Shown: positions 34,963-42,829 of the stretch, piece by piece
How the letters are laid out: each line of letters opens with the position of its first letter
Position numbering within the stretch: position 1 is the stretch's first letter
Source of the DNA: Truepera radiovictrix DSM 17093
GTDB lineage: Bacteria; Deinococcota; Deinococci; Deinococcales; Trueperaceae
NCBI RefSeq assembly: GCF_000092425.1
Contig: NC_014221.1
Location: 1,369,001-1,433,000, forward strand
Direction of reading: 5' to 3'
Length of the DNA: 64,000 bases
Notes under the pieces: model-generated
Databases searched by the model: none
What the model was told of the DNA's origin: nothing
Seen by the model: the letters and a program-made list of their open reading frames with translations, nothing else
Translations under genes and position numbers: made by a program

Positions 34963-35399
34963 GGACCGACTCCCGTATACACTTTGCCGGTCACCCCTAT
35001 GACCCGAACGTAACGCGGCTGAGCGCGGCCGCGCTGCAGCTCGACGGTTAAGGTCACGTTGGTGCCGCTCGTTTCGCCAAAAGGGGCGTGGTAACGGATA
35101 GCTGTCGGCGACGGGGTCCTTAGCTGTGTCCCCGCCGGCAGCCGGCGCTCGGTGCTCCGGCCGTTGATGGTCAGGGTATACGCGCTCGCCGTGGTCGCTC
35201 TGACCTCGAGCTCGGCGTTCTGGTTGTAGCGCTGGGCGGCGCTCCGCGCCCGCTGCAGGTCCCCGACGAGCTGCGCGCTCGCTTCGGCGAGGCGGCTGCG
35301 GTTGATCGCCCCCGTAAAGAGCACGCCCCCTACGCCTAACAGGAGCCCTATACAGGCGCAGACGATCAGGAGCTCGAGGAGCGTAAACCCCTTGCTCAT
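34959..35399 (-). CDS. FimT/GspH-type pseudopilin
   Basis: 146 residues: MSKG then FTLLELLIVCACIGLLLGV, a type III signal with a very short leader, followed by a beta-rich domain (AYTLTINGRSTERRLPAG). GspH/FimT members cap or prime the pilus. In Thermus a comparable gene sits in the pilA1-A3/comZ group. Its ATG overlaps the stop of the large upstream gene (ATGA) and its own stop overlaps the next start (GTGA). Confidence 0.87.
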   Translation of the reverse strand: MSKGFTLLELLIVCACIGLLLGVGGVLFTGAINRSRLAEASAQLVGDLQRARSAAQRYNQNAELEVRATTASAYTLTINGRSTERRLPAGTQLRTPSPTAIRYHAPFGETSGTNVTLTVELQRGRAQPRYVRVIGVTGKVYTGVGP

Positions 35400-37597
35400 G
35401 GGCTAGCGACCTGTTGCCAGATCCCCCGCCCGACGCCGAGCATGGCGCGGTTTTGCCAGGTGACGGGGGCGTGTGGGTTGGTGATGTCGGCTTGGTCTGG
35501 AAAAAAGGGGGGGGCGTAACCGTCGTTAAAGCGGGGGTCGTAGGTGTAGTTGCGGATGTAGCCGCCACTGCCCGTGCTAATCGTTTGGGATTGGTGTTCG
35601 ATCACGCCGCCTAGGAGGTTGAGGCGAACCCTTCGCCCGTTGACCAACCCCAGGTTTTCGTTGTGCCGCGCCGCGCCGAAGCCCTCGCCCTTTCTGGCGC
35701 TCGTCGGCGAGCTGCTGATCTGCTTGGTCGCCATGATCGAAGCGTGGATGGTGAGGTCTCGGTTGTTGGCGCCGTCAGCGAGGATGCTGCCGCAGCGCAG
35801 CGGGGGCGAGGGGGTCTCGTTGCACTTGTCGCCGCTTGAATAGATGCCTAGCACGTTCACGACGTTTTTATTGGTTTCAGTCGGGATGTGCGTGTAGGTG
35901 ATGTCGTCTTTGAGCAGCACGCGTCCGGTTGAGGTCACCATCAGCTTGCTGTGACCCGCGATGTCGGGGGCGCTGGTGCCGTCGCCGCGCATGTCGTTGA
36001 TGTTGCCGTCGACGTAGATCATGCCGTTAAACTTGCCCGTCAAGGTCCGCGTCGTGTTGCCGCTACGGACCGTCCAGCTGCCGTTGGCGTTCTCCTCGAA
36101 GGTCGTGGTCGTTGATCCTTGGCGGAGGCGAATCACTTGACGCCCGCTGCTGGTCGACAGCCTCAGCTCGTCGACGTCGCCTTTGACGTAGATGCCGCCG
36201 CCAATGTTGACGCTCGGGTCGTTGTTCCAGGTCGTCGCTTGGTTGGGGGTGTTCGCGCCGTCCCCGCGGCTATAGTACACCCCCTCGGGGAGCACGCCGG
36301 GAACCGTCTGGGTTTCGGTAATCGTCCGCGTCTCCGTCCGCCAACACTCGGGGAGGTGCGCCCAGAAGGAGAAGTGGCAGTACCAAGGAAGCGGTGAGGC
36401 GGGGACGCGCACCGTCTCCGTTCGGGTCGTCGTCGTGGTCTGCGTGATTTTAAGCCCCCACGCCGTTTGCATCTCGGCGTCCGTAAGGTCGCGTTTGTCT
36501 TTGGGGTCGCCGCCGAACGAGGCGCGCTTCTGGTTGTTGCTGTTGGTAGGGAGCGCGATGCAGTCTTCCAGGTCGAAGCGAGGGGGCAGGAGCGGGTTGG
36601 TAAAGGTTCTGCGAATATCCGGGTTGTTGAAAAAGGTGTCGTCAAAGGTGGTAACGAGGCTTGTCAAGCCGCTGTAGCCGGAGAACCGCGCCGACTTCGC
36701 GCAGCTCGTAAATTCGCTCGTAAAGGTCGGCGTCCTCCCGGAGGAGGCGGAAAAATTAGGACGCGTGTTGGTGTGAACCGGACCGTCAAAGACCTCGTCG
36801 GCCCCAAATGACAGCGGGTCACCCGAGGTGCTCGTCGTCTCGTTGCGAAAGACGAAGTTGCGCGCAAACGACGGCACAAAGATGCTTAGGGTGTTGGTGC
36901 CGCTGACTTGCTGTACGATCCTGCGGGTGGCTACCGTGCGGTTATCGAGGCGCACCTCTCCCGTCGAACGGATTTCGGGGACGGCGAAGGTGAACTCGTA
37001 GGTGTTAGGGCTCCGGAAGGTAAAGCTCTCGGGCAGAAGCTGATAGGAGACGCGGTAGAGCACCTCATGTCCTTGGCCTGCGCGGCTGATAGTGGAGACC
37101 ACCGGGGTCCCGGAAGCGAGCGCTTCCCAGTAGGCTGCGGGCTGCATACCGCCGTACTCCTCGGCGTTTGCGGGGATGTAGCGGGTAAAGAGCGCAAACG
37201 CATTGCGGGCGTCGACCCCTCTTACCGTGCAGGACGTGACGTTTTGCGAGAAGTCGAGGTTTCTCCCGCAGAAGTTCGTCGCCTGCGTTCGCAGGTCGAC
37301 GACGCTCGTGTTGCGGACGCTGACCTTGTTGAGGAGCGCGTTGACGTCTTGGAGGTGCGCTTGGGCCCGTGCGAGACCCGACTCGGCCGCGTATTGGGCT
37401 TGCAGCGTGACGGCTTGGTCGACGGTGAGGCGCCGACTCGTGAGGCTAACAGTAGCGCTTATGGCGATGATCGTCGTTGAGAGCACCACGGCGGCGAGGA
37501 GCACGACGATGAGCGCAACACCTTGCGTCCTGCGCTCTGGAGTTGGCGTCCGCTGGAGGACATGCGGGGAGGCGCGCGGGGACCACTTGGCCGGCAT
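35396..37597 (-). CDS. Large ComZ/PilX-like pilus-associated protein
   Basis: 733 residues. One N-terminal membrane helix (about 24-45, GVALIVVLLAAVVLSTTII) without a clear prepilin cleavage site, then PilX-like DQAVTLQAQYAAESGLARA and a long extracellular region rich in Ser, Thr and Asn. The second half (GGGIYVKGDVDELRLST, MIYVDGNINDMRGDG) reads like DUF4900/beta-solenoid repeats, and a Cys- and Trp-rich insert (PLPWYCHFSFWAHLPECW) lies near the middle. Thermus ComZ has similar size, position and design; I take this as its counterpart (inference). The ATG at 37597 lies 7 bases after TACGCT. Heads the minor-pilin operon. Confidence 0.78.
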   Translation of the reverse strand: MPAKWSPRASPHVLQRTPTPERRTQGVALIVVLLAAVVLSTTIIAISATVSLTSRRLTVDQAVTLQAQYAAESGLARAQAHLQDVNALLNKVSVRNTSVVDLRTQATNFCGRNLDFSQNVTSCTVRGVDARNAFALFTRYIPANAEEYGGMQPAAYWEALASGTPVVSTISRAGQGHEVLYRVSYQLLPESFTFRSPNTYEFTFAVPEIRSTGEVRLDNRTVATRRIVQQVSGTNTLSIFVPSFARNFVFRNETTSTSGDPLSFGADEVFDGPVHTNTRPNFSASSGRTPTFTSEFTSCAKSARFSGYSGLTSLVTTFDDTFFNNPDIRRTFTNPLLPPRFDLEDCIALPTNSNNQKRASFGGDPKDKRDLTDAEMQTAWGLKITQTTTTTRTETVRVPASPLPWYCHFSFWAHLPECWRTETRTITETQTVPGVLPEGVYYSRGDGANTPNQATTWNNDPSVNIGGGIYVKGDVDELRLSTSSGRQVIRLRQGSTTTTFEENANGSWTVRSGNTTRTLTGKFNGMIYVDGNINDMRGDGTSAPDIAGHSKLMVTSTGRVLLKDDITYTHIPTETNKNVVNVLGIYSSGDKCNETPSPPLRCGSILADGANNRDLTIHASIMATKQISSSPTSARKGEGFGAARHNENLGLVNGRRVRLNLLGGVIEHQSQTISTGSGGYIRNYTYDPRFNDGYAPPFFPDQADITNPHAPVTWQNRAMLGVGRGIWQQVASP

Positions 37598-38057
37598 GGC
37601 CTTCAGCGTAGCGTTCTGCGCGCCCGCTCTCTGCGAAAAATCCGCCACGGGCGTACGGAGGGCTTGGCCGCTTAGAGCCCCATGCGACGTGTGGCGACGC
37701 CGCGTGTCGTCGGCTACGCCTTGACGCCGAAGGTAACGCTGAGGTCGCTCCGGTAACCGGGCCTCAGCACGGCCTCACCGCCCGTGGGTGCTGCTAGGCA
37801 CCGACCGTAGCGTGGCGAGGGGCGGGTGGTTTCTCGGGAGAGCGTGGTAGCCCGCAAACCGGAGGCCACGAGCGTAGAGGCGCCGCAGACTTAAAACCGC
37901 TAACCTAGGGCGCTCGTTCCGCTCGCTTAGCCTAGGCCATCTCCTAGAGCGGGCTCACCGGCTCGCAACACCTCGGGGGTTCTGGTGGGCCTTCGGGTAG
38001 CTTCACGGTTCTTCGCTCTAATCCAAGGCGTTCGCTCGAGCGGGGTATAGTTGGCTC
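37598..38057. other. 460-base non-coding stretch between divergent genes
   Basis: Holds the two back-to-back leaderless promoters, TACGCT for the ComZ-like gene (37610-37605, minus strand) and TATAGT for scpB (38046-38051). Between them I see no ORF with coding character and no RNA signature. CCTAGG occurs at both ends of a short palindromic segment around 37910-37935 but nothing further can be said. Confidence 0.5.
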
Positions 38058-38600
38058 GTGAGTGAACACGTGACGTCGCGCGCCAGGGGCCTTCTCTGCG
38101 CGGCGCTGCTCGCCGCCGGGCGGCCCCTTGGCGCTCGTGAGCTCGCTACGGTGCTCGGTGTGGCGCAAGGCGAGGTGGCGAGCCTCGTAGCGGCGCTGCA
38201 GGCGGCGCTGCAGGCGCAGGACTTGGGGCTCGTGGTCGAGGAGGTCGCGGGGGGCTACCGCCTCGTCGTGGACCCCGCGCTGACCCCGGCGCTGTCGCCC
38301 CTGCTCGCCCCGCCGCCGCTGCCCGCGCTCTCGGCGGCGGCGCTCGAGACCCTCGCGCTCGTGGCCTACCAGCAACCCATTACGCGCGGGGAGCTCGAGG
38401 CGGCGCGGGGTGCGTCGTGCGCGTCGACCCTGGAGACGCTGCAGGAGCGCGAGCTCATCAAGGTCGTCGGCCGCAAAGAGGTGATCGGGCGGCCGCTGCT
38501 CTACGGCACCACGGAGCGGTTTCTTTTGGAGTTCGGCCTCAAGTCGCTGCAGGACCTGCCCCCCTTGGAGGAGGCGCCGACCGACTTTTTGCGGGGCTAG
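38058..38600 (+). CDS. scpB: Segregation and condensation protein B
   Basis: Kleisin-interacting subunit of the SMC-ScpAB condensin, two winged-helix domains. 180 residues. The second domain holds LSAAALETLALVAYQQPITRGELEAARGA (the family hallmark LAIIAYxQPITRxEIExIRG), then LIKVVGRKEVIGRPLLYGTTERFLLEFGL. GTG start 6 bases after TATAGT, the leaderless pattern. scpA is not in the window; convergent with the kinase-fold gene. Confidence 0.95.
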   Translation: MSEHVTSRARGLLCAALLAAGRPLGARELATVLGVAQGEVASLVAALQAALQAQDLGLVVEEVAGGYRLVVDPALTPALSPLLAPPPLPALSAAALETLALVAYQQPITRGELEAARGASCASTLETLQERELIKVVGRKEVIGRPLLYGTTERFLLEFGLKSLQDLPPLEEAPTDFLRG

Positions 38601-38659
38601 GCGCTGGCTGCGGCCGGGCCGCCGTTATCTGGGGTCAGCGAGCGCGCCGACAGCTAGAG

Positions 38660-39532
38660 CTAGAGGGGCGGCCTGTCTTTGAGGCGTTCAGCGAGCTGCA
38701 GGCGGTAGCGCGCGATCTGGTGCGGGAGGTGGGTGAGCGCGCGCGCGTAACCGAGCAGCGTGAGGTGCAGCTGGTAAAACGTCAGGCGTTCGCGCTCCCA
38801 CACCGATAGGGGGCCGTAGCCGCGCAAAAAGGCTTTCTGCACCCCCCGCGCGGCGAGGTCGGTGAAGTAGATGGCGGCGAGGTCCACCATAGGGTCGGCG
38901 CGGCTCGCGTCAAACCAGTTAAGCACCTTGACGACGCGCCCCCTGGGCGGGTCGAAGAGCAGCGCGTCGGCGTTTGGGGAGCCGTGGCAGAGGGCGATGG
39001 GGGCCCCCTCGACGGTCTCTAAGCCGCGCTGCAGGGCGCGCGTGAGCTTCGGGGTGTCGACCATGTGGTCTTTGACGGCGTGCACAAGCGCCCGCTGCCA
39101 CTGCGCCTCGAGCGCGTCGCCGAGGCGCCGCCCTTCGCTCTCGGGGTAGGCGAGGTCGCCCGCTAGGTCGGCCCGGACGTGGTGCAGCGCGCGCAGCGTG
39201 CGTCCCCAGGCTTCGGCCGCTCGGGCTCGGGCGCGCTCGTCGAGGTGCGGCCACGCGTCGGCGAGCGTCGGCGAGGGGAGGTAGCGGGTGATGAGGTAGG
39301 GGTACTCGAGCCGCGTGCGTGTCGTGTCGGCGCGCACGATGGGGGGGCACAGCTCGGGGAGCAGCTTGGCGGCGGCGACGCAGCGGCCGATCTTGGGTTC
39401 TTGCGGCGCGCGTTGGTTGATCCACAGCACCTGCTCCTCGCCGGTAGCCAGGAGGACGTAGTAGGCGGCGTCCAAAGGCTCGGTCTCGAGCCGCTGCCAA
39501 GCGAGGATGGGGGTGTCAAAAACGCGCGTCAA
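38660..39532 (-). CDS. Aminoglycoside phosphotransferase-fold protein, catalytic residues replaced
   Basis: 290 residues if started at the TTG at 39532. The APH/choline kinase fold is recognisable: nucleotide-side ATGEEQVLWINQRAP, LITRYLPSPTLADAWPHLD, then LCHGSPNADALLFD and VLNWFDASRADPMVDLA. In active kinases these blocks read HGDxxxxN and xxDWxxAxxGDPxxDL. Here the catalytic Asp is Ser and the metal-binding Asp is Asn, which suggests a pseudokinase. Start uncertain: the frame is open to an ATG at 39694, but the added region is Arg-rich and lacks homology. Convergent with scpB. Confidence 0.75.
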   Translation of the reverse strand: MTRVFDTPILAWQRLETEPLDAAYYVLLATGEEQVLWINQRAPQEPKIGRCVAAAKLLPELCPPIVRADTTRTRLEYPYLITRYLPSPTLADAWPHLDERARARAAEAWGRTLRALHHVRADLAGDLAYPESEGRRLGDALEAQWQRALVHAVKDHMVDTPKLTRALQRGLETVEGAPIALCHGSPNADALLFDPPRGRVVKVLNWFDASRADPMVDLAAIYFTDLAARGVQKAFLRGYGPLSVWERERLTFYQLHLTLLGYARALTHLPHQIARYRLQLAERLKDRPPL

Positions 39533-40041
39533 CCGCTGTGGGGGGGCGCTATGGCAGACCCCCAGCCGAGACCCCCTGACGCGCGCGCCGCCGGGGCGCT
39601 GCCGCTCTATGCGCTCCACATCGCCTTCTTTCCGCCCCCGACGGCTCCCTCTCGGGTGGCCGTGTGACCGCTGCACGTCGCTTTCTGTCAGCATAGTGTA
39701 AAGGAGCAGCGTTTGAGAAGGGTGGCAGCCACCGTTTCCAGACCGCCCCGCGACACCCCCCGAGACGTCGCCCCAGTAGGGAGTCGGCGACGCCCTTTTC
39801 GGGGGGGAGCGCCGTCGCCGACAACGACCAGCTGCCTGCTGCTACGGGGGGTTGCGCACGCTCGAGAAGCGCCCCACATCCCCGGTGCAGGTGACGGCCG
39901 TGGGCGGAGCGCGCAGCCACGCCAGGCCGCCCGGGCCACGGGCACCGGTTTGGCGTCCCGGAGGTGGAGGCGCGACGTTGACGAGCAGTGCCCTGCAAAA
40001 GGTCCTAGTCAAGCTCTGCGGGATCTAGTAGATTGAACCTT
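39533..40041. other. Non-coding stretch before the XRE-cupin regulator
   Basis: About 500 bases without a convincing gene (its first part may belong to the kinase-fold gene). Contains TACACTATGCT near 39697-39707 on the minus strand, a possible promoter, and a strong inverted repeat: GTCGGCGACG (39783-39792) with CGTCGCCGAC (39813-39822), 20-base loop. No T-run is adjacent. The end of the stretch holds the promoter of the regulator. Confidence 0.45.
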
Positions 40042-40059
40042 ATGTCCAGATTATTGAAC
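40029..40059 (+). promoter_or_regulatory. Promoter of the XRE-cupin gene with ATTGAAC direct repeats
   Basis: TAGATT (40029-40034) is the probable -10 box, 7 bases before the leader ORF start. The heptamer ATTGAAC overlaps it (40032-40038) and recurs at 40053-40059, a 21-base period or two helical turns. The same heptamer forms a palindrome at 45677-45693. This is the position expected for self-repression. Confidence 0.6.
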
Positions 40060-40116
40060 ACACCCCGGCAGCGCGGCGCTCGCCTGACGCCTGAGCGGCC
40101 GTCTGCGGCGCGATGA
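40042..40116 (+). CDS. Leader ORF (24 aa) upstream of the XRE-cupin regulator
   Basis: Starts MSRLLNTPRQ and is rich in Arg and Pro. The ATG lies 7 bases after TAGATT, the leaderless pattern, and the stop overlaps the regulator's ATG as ATGA (40113-40116). Translation of the regulator is therefore likely to be coupled to this ORF. Second ATTGAAC half-site lies inside it. Confidence 0.62.
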   Translation: MSRLLNTPRQRGARLTPERPSAAR

Positions 40117-40676
40117 ACCGCCACCACCTGGGCCACCGCCTGCGCGCGCTGAGGCTGGCGCACGGCTACACCCTGCAGCAGGTCGCCGAGCGCAGCGGGC
40201 TCTCGCGGTCGTTTCTCTCGATGCTCGAGAACGGCCGCACGAACGTCTCGGCCGTGCGCCTGCAAAAGCTCGCGGGGGTGTTCGGTTTGGGCCTCAGCGA
40301 CCTGTTGCCGAATGAGGGCGGCCAGAGCGGCCTGCGGGTGCTGCGCGCGGGCGAGGGGGAGCGCCTAGCGGGGTTTCCCCCCGGCGTCGAGGCCACGCTC
40401 TACTTCCGGGACCCGCACCGGCGGGTGCAGCCGGTGCACCTGACGCTGGGGCCGGGGGCGGTGAACCACAACGAGGAGGGGCACGCGGGCGACGAGTTTC
40501 TCCTCGTGTTAGAGGGCCGCGTCGAGGTGGCGGTGGGGGAGGGGGACTTCACCGTGCTCGAAGCGGGGGACGCGGCGTTCTACTCGAGCGCCCTGCGCCA
40601 CACCTACCGCAACCCCGGTCCGGAGACGGCGCGCCTACTCACCCTGAACGCGCCCCACAGCTGGCACCGGTTGTAG
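40113..40676 (+). CDS. XRE-family regulator with C-terminal cupin domain
   Basis: 187 residues. Helix-turn-helix at about 4-62 (LGHRLRALRLAHGYTLQQVA, ERSGLSRSFLSMLENGRTNV), cupin at about 105-180 (NHNEEGHAGDEFLLVLEGRV, VLEAGDAAFYSSALRHTYRN). Proteins of this design (PuuR-like) repress catabolic operons for polyamines, amino acids or related compounds, the cupin sensing the ligand. Cupin residues His, Glu and His are present, so metal binding is possible. Its neighbours on the minus strand are the importer and M24 genes that I propose it controls. Confidence 0.9.
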   Translation: MNRHHLGHRLRALRLAHGYTLQQVAERSGLSRSFLSMLENGRTNVSAVRLQKLAGVFGLGLSDLLPNEGGQSGLRVLRAGEGERLAGFPPGVEATLYFRDPHRRVQPVHLTLGPGAVNHNEEGHAGDEFLLVLEGRVEVAVGEGDFTVLEAGDAAFYSSALRHTYRNPGPETARLLTLNAPHSWHRL

Positions 40677-40866
40677 CGGGTGTCATCCGGTCGGCTGCGC
40701 CCGCAGGGCAACAAGCGTCGCCACGCACCTTTCGATACCCGTAGCGACCACTTACGGACCTGCCGGGTCGGGCCCCTCTAGGCGCCCGTACAGGGTCGTG
40801 AGGTGCCGCAGACCGCAGGGGCCTAGCCACGCGCTACAGGCCACGTGCCCCATCTACGTGGCTGCG

Positions 40867-41790
40867 CTACCCCCCCTCATCGAGCCGCGTGTCGAAGACG
40901 TCGCGCAGCCCGTCGCCGAGGAGGCTAAAGCCGAGCACCGTCAGGGTGATGGCGAGCCCCGGGTAGAGCGTGACGTGCGGCGCCGTGCGGATCGCTTCGC
41001 GCCCGATGCTGAGCATCCGGCCCCAGCTGATCTCGGGCGGCTGCGTGCCGAGCCCCAGAAACGACAAGGACGCCTCCGCGACGATGGCCGTGCCCATCCC
41101 GAGGGTGCTGAGGACCAACGCGGGCGCCCAGGCGTTCATCAGGATGTGCGTGAGCACGCGCGCGTGCGACCCGCCGAGCGCCCGCGCCGACTCGACGAAC
41201 TCCTCTTCGCGCAAAGCGAGCACGTCGCTGCGCACGAGGCGCGCCATGGTCGGGATGCGCACGACGGCGATCGCGAGCATCGCGTTGACGATGCTCGGGC
41301 CTAAAGCGGCGACGATGGCGATCGCCAAGAGGATGCCGGGGAGCGCCAAGAGCACGTCCATGACGCGCATGATGAGGTTGTCGAGCCAACCCCCCGCGTA
41401 GCCCGCCACGGCGCCCAGCAGCACCCCGAAGACGAGCGACAAACCGGTCGCCACGAACCCCACCAGCAGCGACACGCGCGCGCCGAACACCAGGCGGCTC
41501 AGGAGGTCGCGGCCCAACTCGTCGCCGCCCAAAACGTACTGCGTGTTGAGCCGCCCCGCGACCACGAGCCCGCGCGGCGCCTCGTAGCGCGCCCAGATGT
41601 CCTGTGCGTGCGGGTCCATGGGCGCTAACCACGGGGCGAAGAGGGCGACCAGCACGAGCGCGGCGATGAGCCCGCCGCCGATCACCACGTTCTTGTTGCG
41701 CAGCGCTCGACCCACCCAGCGTGGGCGCGCCGAAGCGCCCACGCTGGGGCGCGCGGCGTCCACGGGGTCGCCGGTCGCGCGGCTAGTCAT
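40867..41790 (-). CDS. ABC transporter permease, DppC/OppC type (second importer)
   Basis: 307 residues: N-terminal extension of about 30 residues, TM at about 37-58, periplasmic block YVLGGDELGRDLLSRLVFGARVSL, and EAA loop EEFVESARALGGSHARVLTHI. End block LLGDGLRDVFDTRLDEG. Overlaps the upstream permease gene by 8 bases, so translation is coupled. Last gene of the minus-strand operon M24 peptidase-receptor-permease-permease. Confidence 0.93.
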   Translation of the reverse strand: MTSRATGDPVDAARPSVGASARPRWVGRALRNKNVVIGGGLIAALVLVALFAPWLAPMDPHAQDIWARYEAPRGLVVAGRLNTQYVLGGDELGRDLLSRLVFGARVSLLVGFVATGLSLVFGVLLGAVAGYAGGWLDNLIMRVMDVLLALPGILLAIAIVAALGPSIVNAMLAIAVVRIPTMARLVRSDVLALREEEFVESARALGGSHARVLTHILMNAWAPALVLSTLGMGTAIVAEASLSFLGLGTQPPEISWGRMLSIGREAIRTAPHVTLYPGLAITLTVLGFSLLGDGLRDVFDTRLDEGG

Positions 41791-42766
41791 AGCGGATCCT
41801 CGGGTTTAAGAAGCCGTAGGAGAGGTCGACGAGGAGGTTTGCCAGGGCGAAGACGACCGCCAGCATGAGGACGCTCCCCTGCACCACGGGAAAGTCGCGC
41901 TGATTGATGGCGTCCACCGTGAGGCGCCCGAGCCCGGGCCAGGCGAAGACGACCTCGGTGACGATCGCGCCGCCCAAAAGCGCCCCGAACTGCAAGCCGA
42001 TCACCGTCACGACGGGCAAGAGCGCGTTGCGCAGCGCGTGCCCAAAGACCACGCGGCTCGGACGCGCCCCCTTCGCGCGGGCGGTGCGCACGAAGTCGCG
42101 GCGCAGCACCTCGAGGAGGCTCGAGCGCGTCAGGCGGGTGATGAGCGCCATGATCGACGCGCCGAGCGCCACGGCGGGGAGCAGGAGGTGGCGCAGCCCG
42201 TTCCACAAAGGGGTGGGGTCTCCCGCCGTGAGGAGCGCCGTGAACCCTTCTGTAAGCGCCGGGCCGCGCCCGAAGATGGGCAGCCAGCTCACGTGAAGGG
42301 CCACCGTGCTTAAGAGCACCAGCCCGACCCAGAAGTTGGGCGCCGCCACCCCGATAAGGGCGGCGATCATGCTCGTAAAGTCGAGCCAGGTGTTGCGCCT
42401 CACCGCCGCCAACACCCCCAGCGGGACGCCGACGACGACCGCCAGCGCGAGGGAGGCCACGGCCAGCTCGAGCGTCGCCGGGAGGCGCTCTAGGATGAGC
42501 CGCAGCACCGGCGCCCCCTGCCGGATGGAGACGCCCAGGTCACCCCGCAGGGCCTGCGCGAGCCACCGCCCGTACTGCTCATAGAGGGGCCGGTCGAAGC
42601 CGTACAGCTGGGTGAGGCGCGCCACCTCGTCGGGCCGCGCCTGCTCGCCCAGCATGATGCGCACCGGGTCGCCCGGCGAGAGGTGCACGAGCAAAAAGAC
42701 GATGACCGAGACGCCCCAGAGCGTCACGGCCAGGAAGAGGAGGCGTTTGAGGAGAAACTGGAGCAA
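41783..42766 (-). CDS. ABC transporter permease, DppB/OppB type (second importer)
   Basis: 327 residues with six TMs: MLQFLLKRLLFLAVTLWGVS at the start, then HLSPGDPVRIMLGEQARPDEV and EAA loop DFVRTARAKGARPSRVVFGHALRNALLP. TTG start with AAGGA about 8 bases upstream. Forms the channel with the permease at 40867. No ATPase subunit gene in the operon. Confidence 0.93.
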   Translation of the reverse strand: MLQFLLKRLLFLAVTLWGVSVIVFLLVHLSPGDPVRIMLGEQARPDEVARLTQLYGFDRPLYEQYGRWLAQALRGDLGVSIRQGAPVLRLILERLPATLELAVASLALAVVVGVPLGVLAAVRRNTWLDFTSMIAALIGVAAPNFWVGLVLLSTVALHVSWLPIFGRGPALTEGFTALLTAGDPTPLWNGLRHLLLPAVALGASIMALITRLTRSSLLEVLRRDFVRTARAKGARPSRVVFGHALRNALLPVVTVIGLQFGALLGGAIVTEVVFAWPGLGRLTVDAINQRDFPVVQGSVLMLAVVFALANLLVDLSYGFLNPRIRYD

Positions 42767-42829
42767 GGCGGGTTCCTTGTTGCTAGGTGGGTCGCGGGTG
42801 GGGGAGGGCGGTAGGCGTCCCCGGGCGTG

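Noticed and set aside
39783-39822. Strong inverted repeat as a terminator
   Set aside because: No T-run on either strand and no gene end close by; kept only as a repeat within the non-coding stretch.
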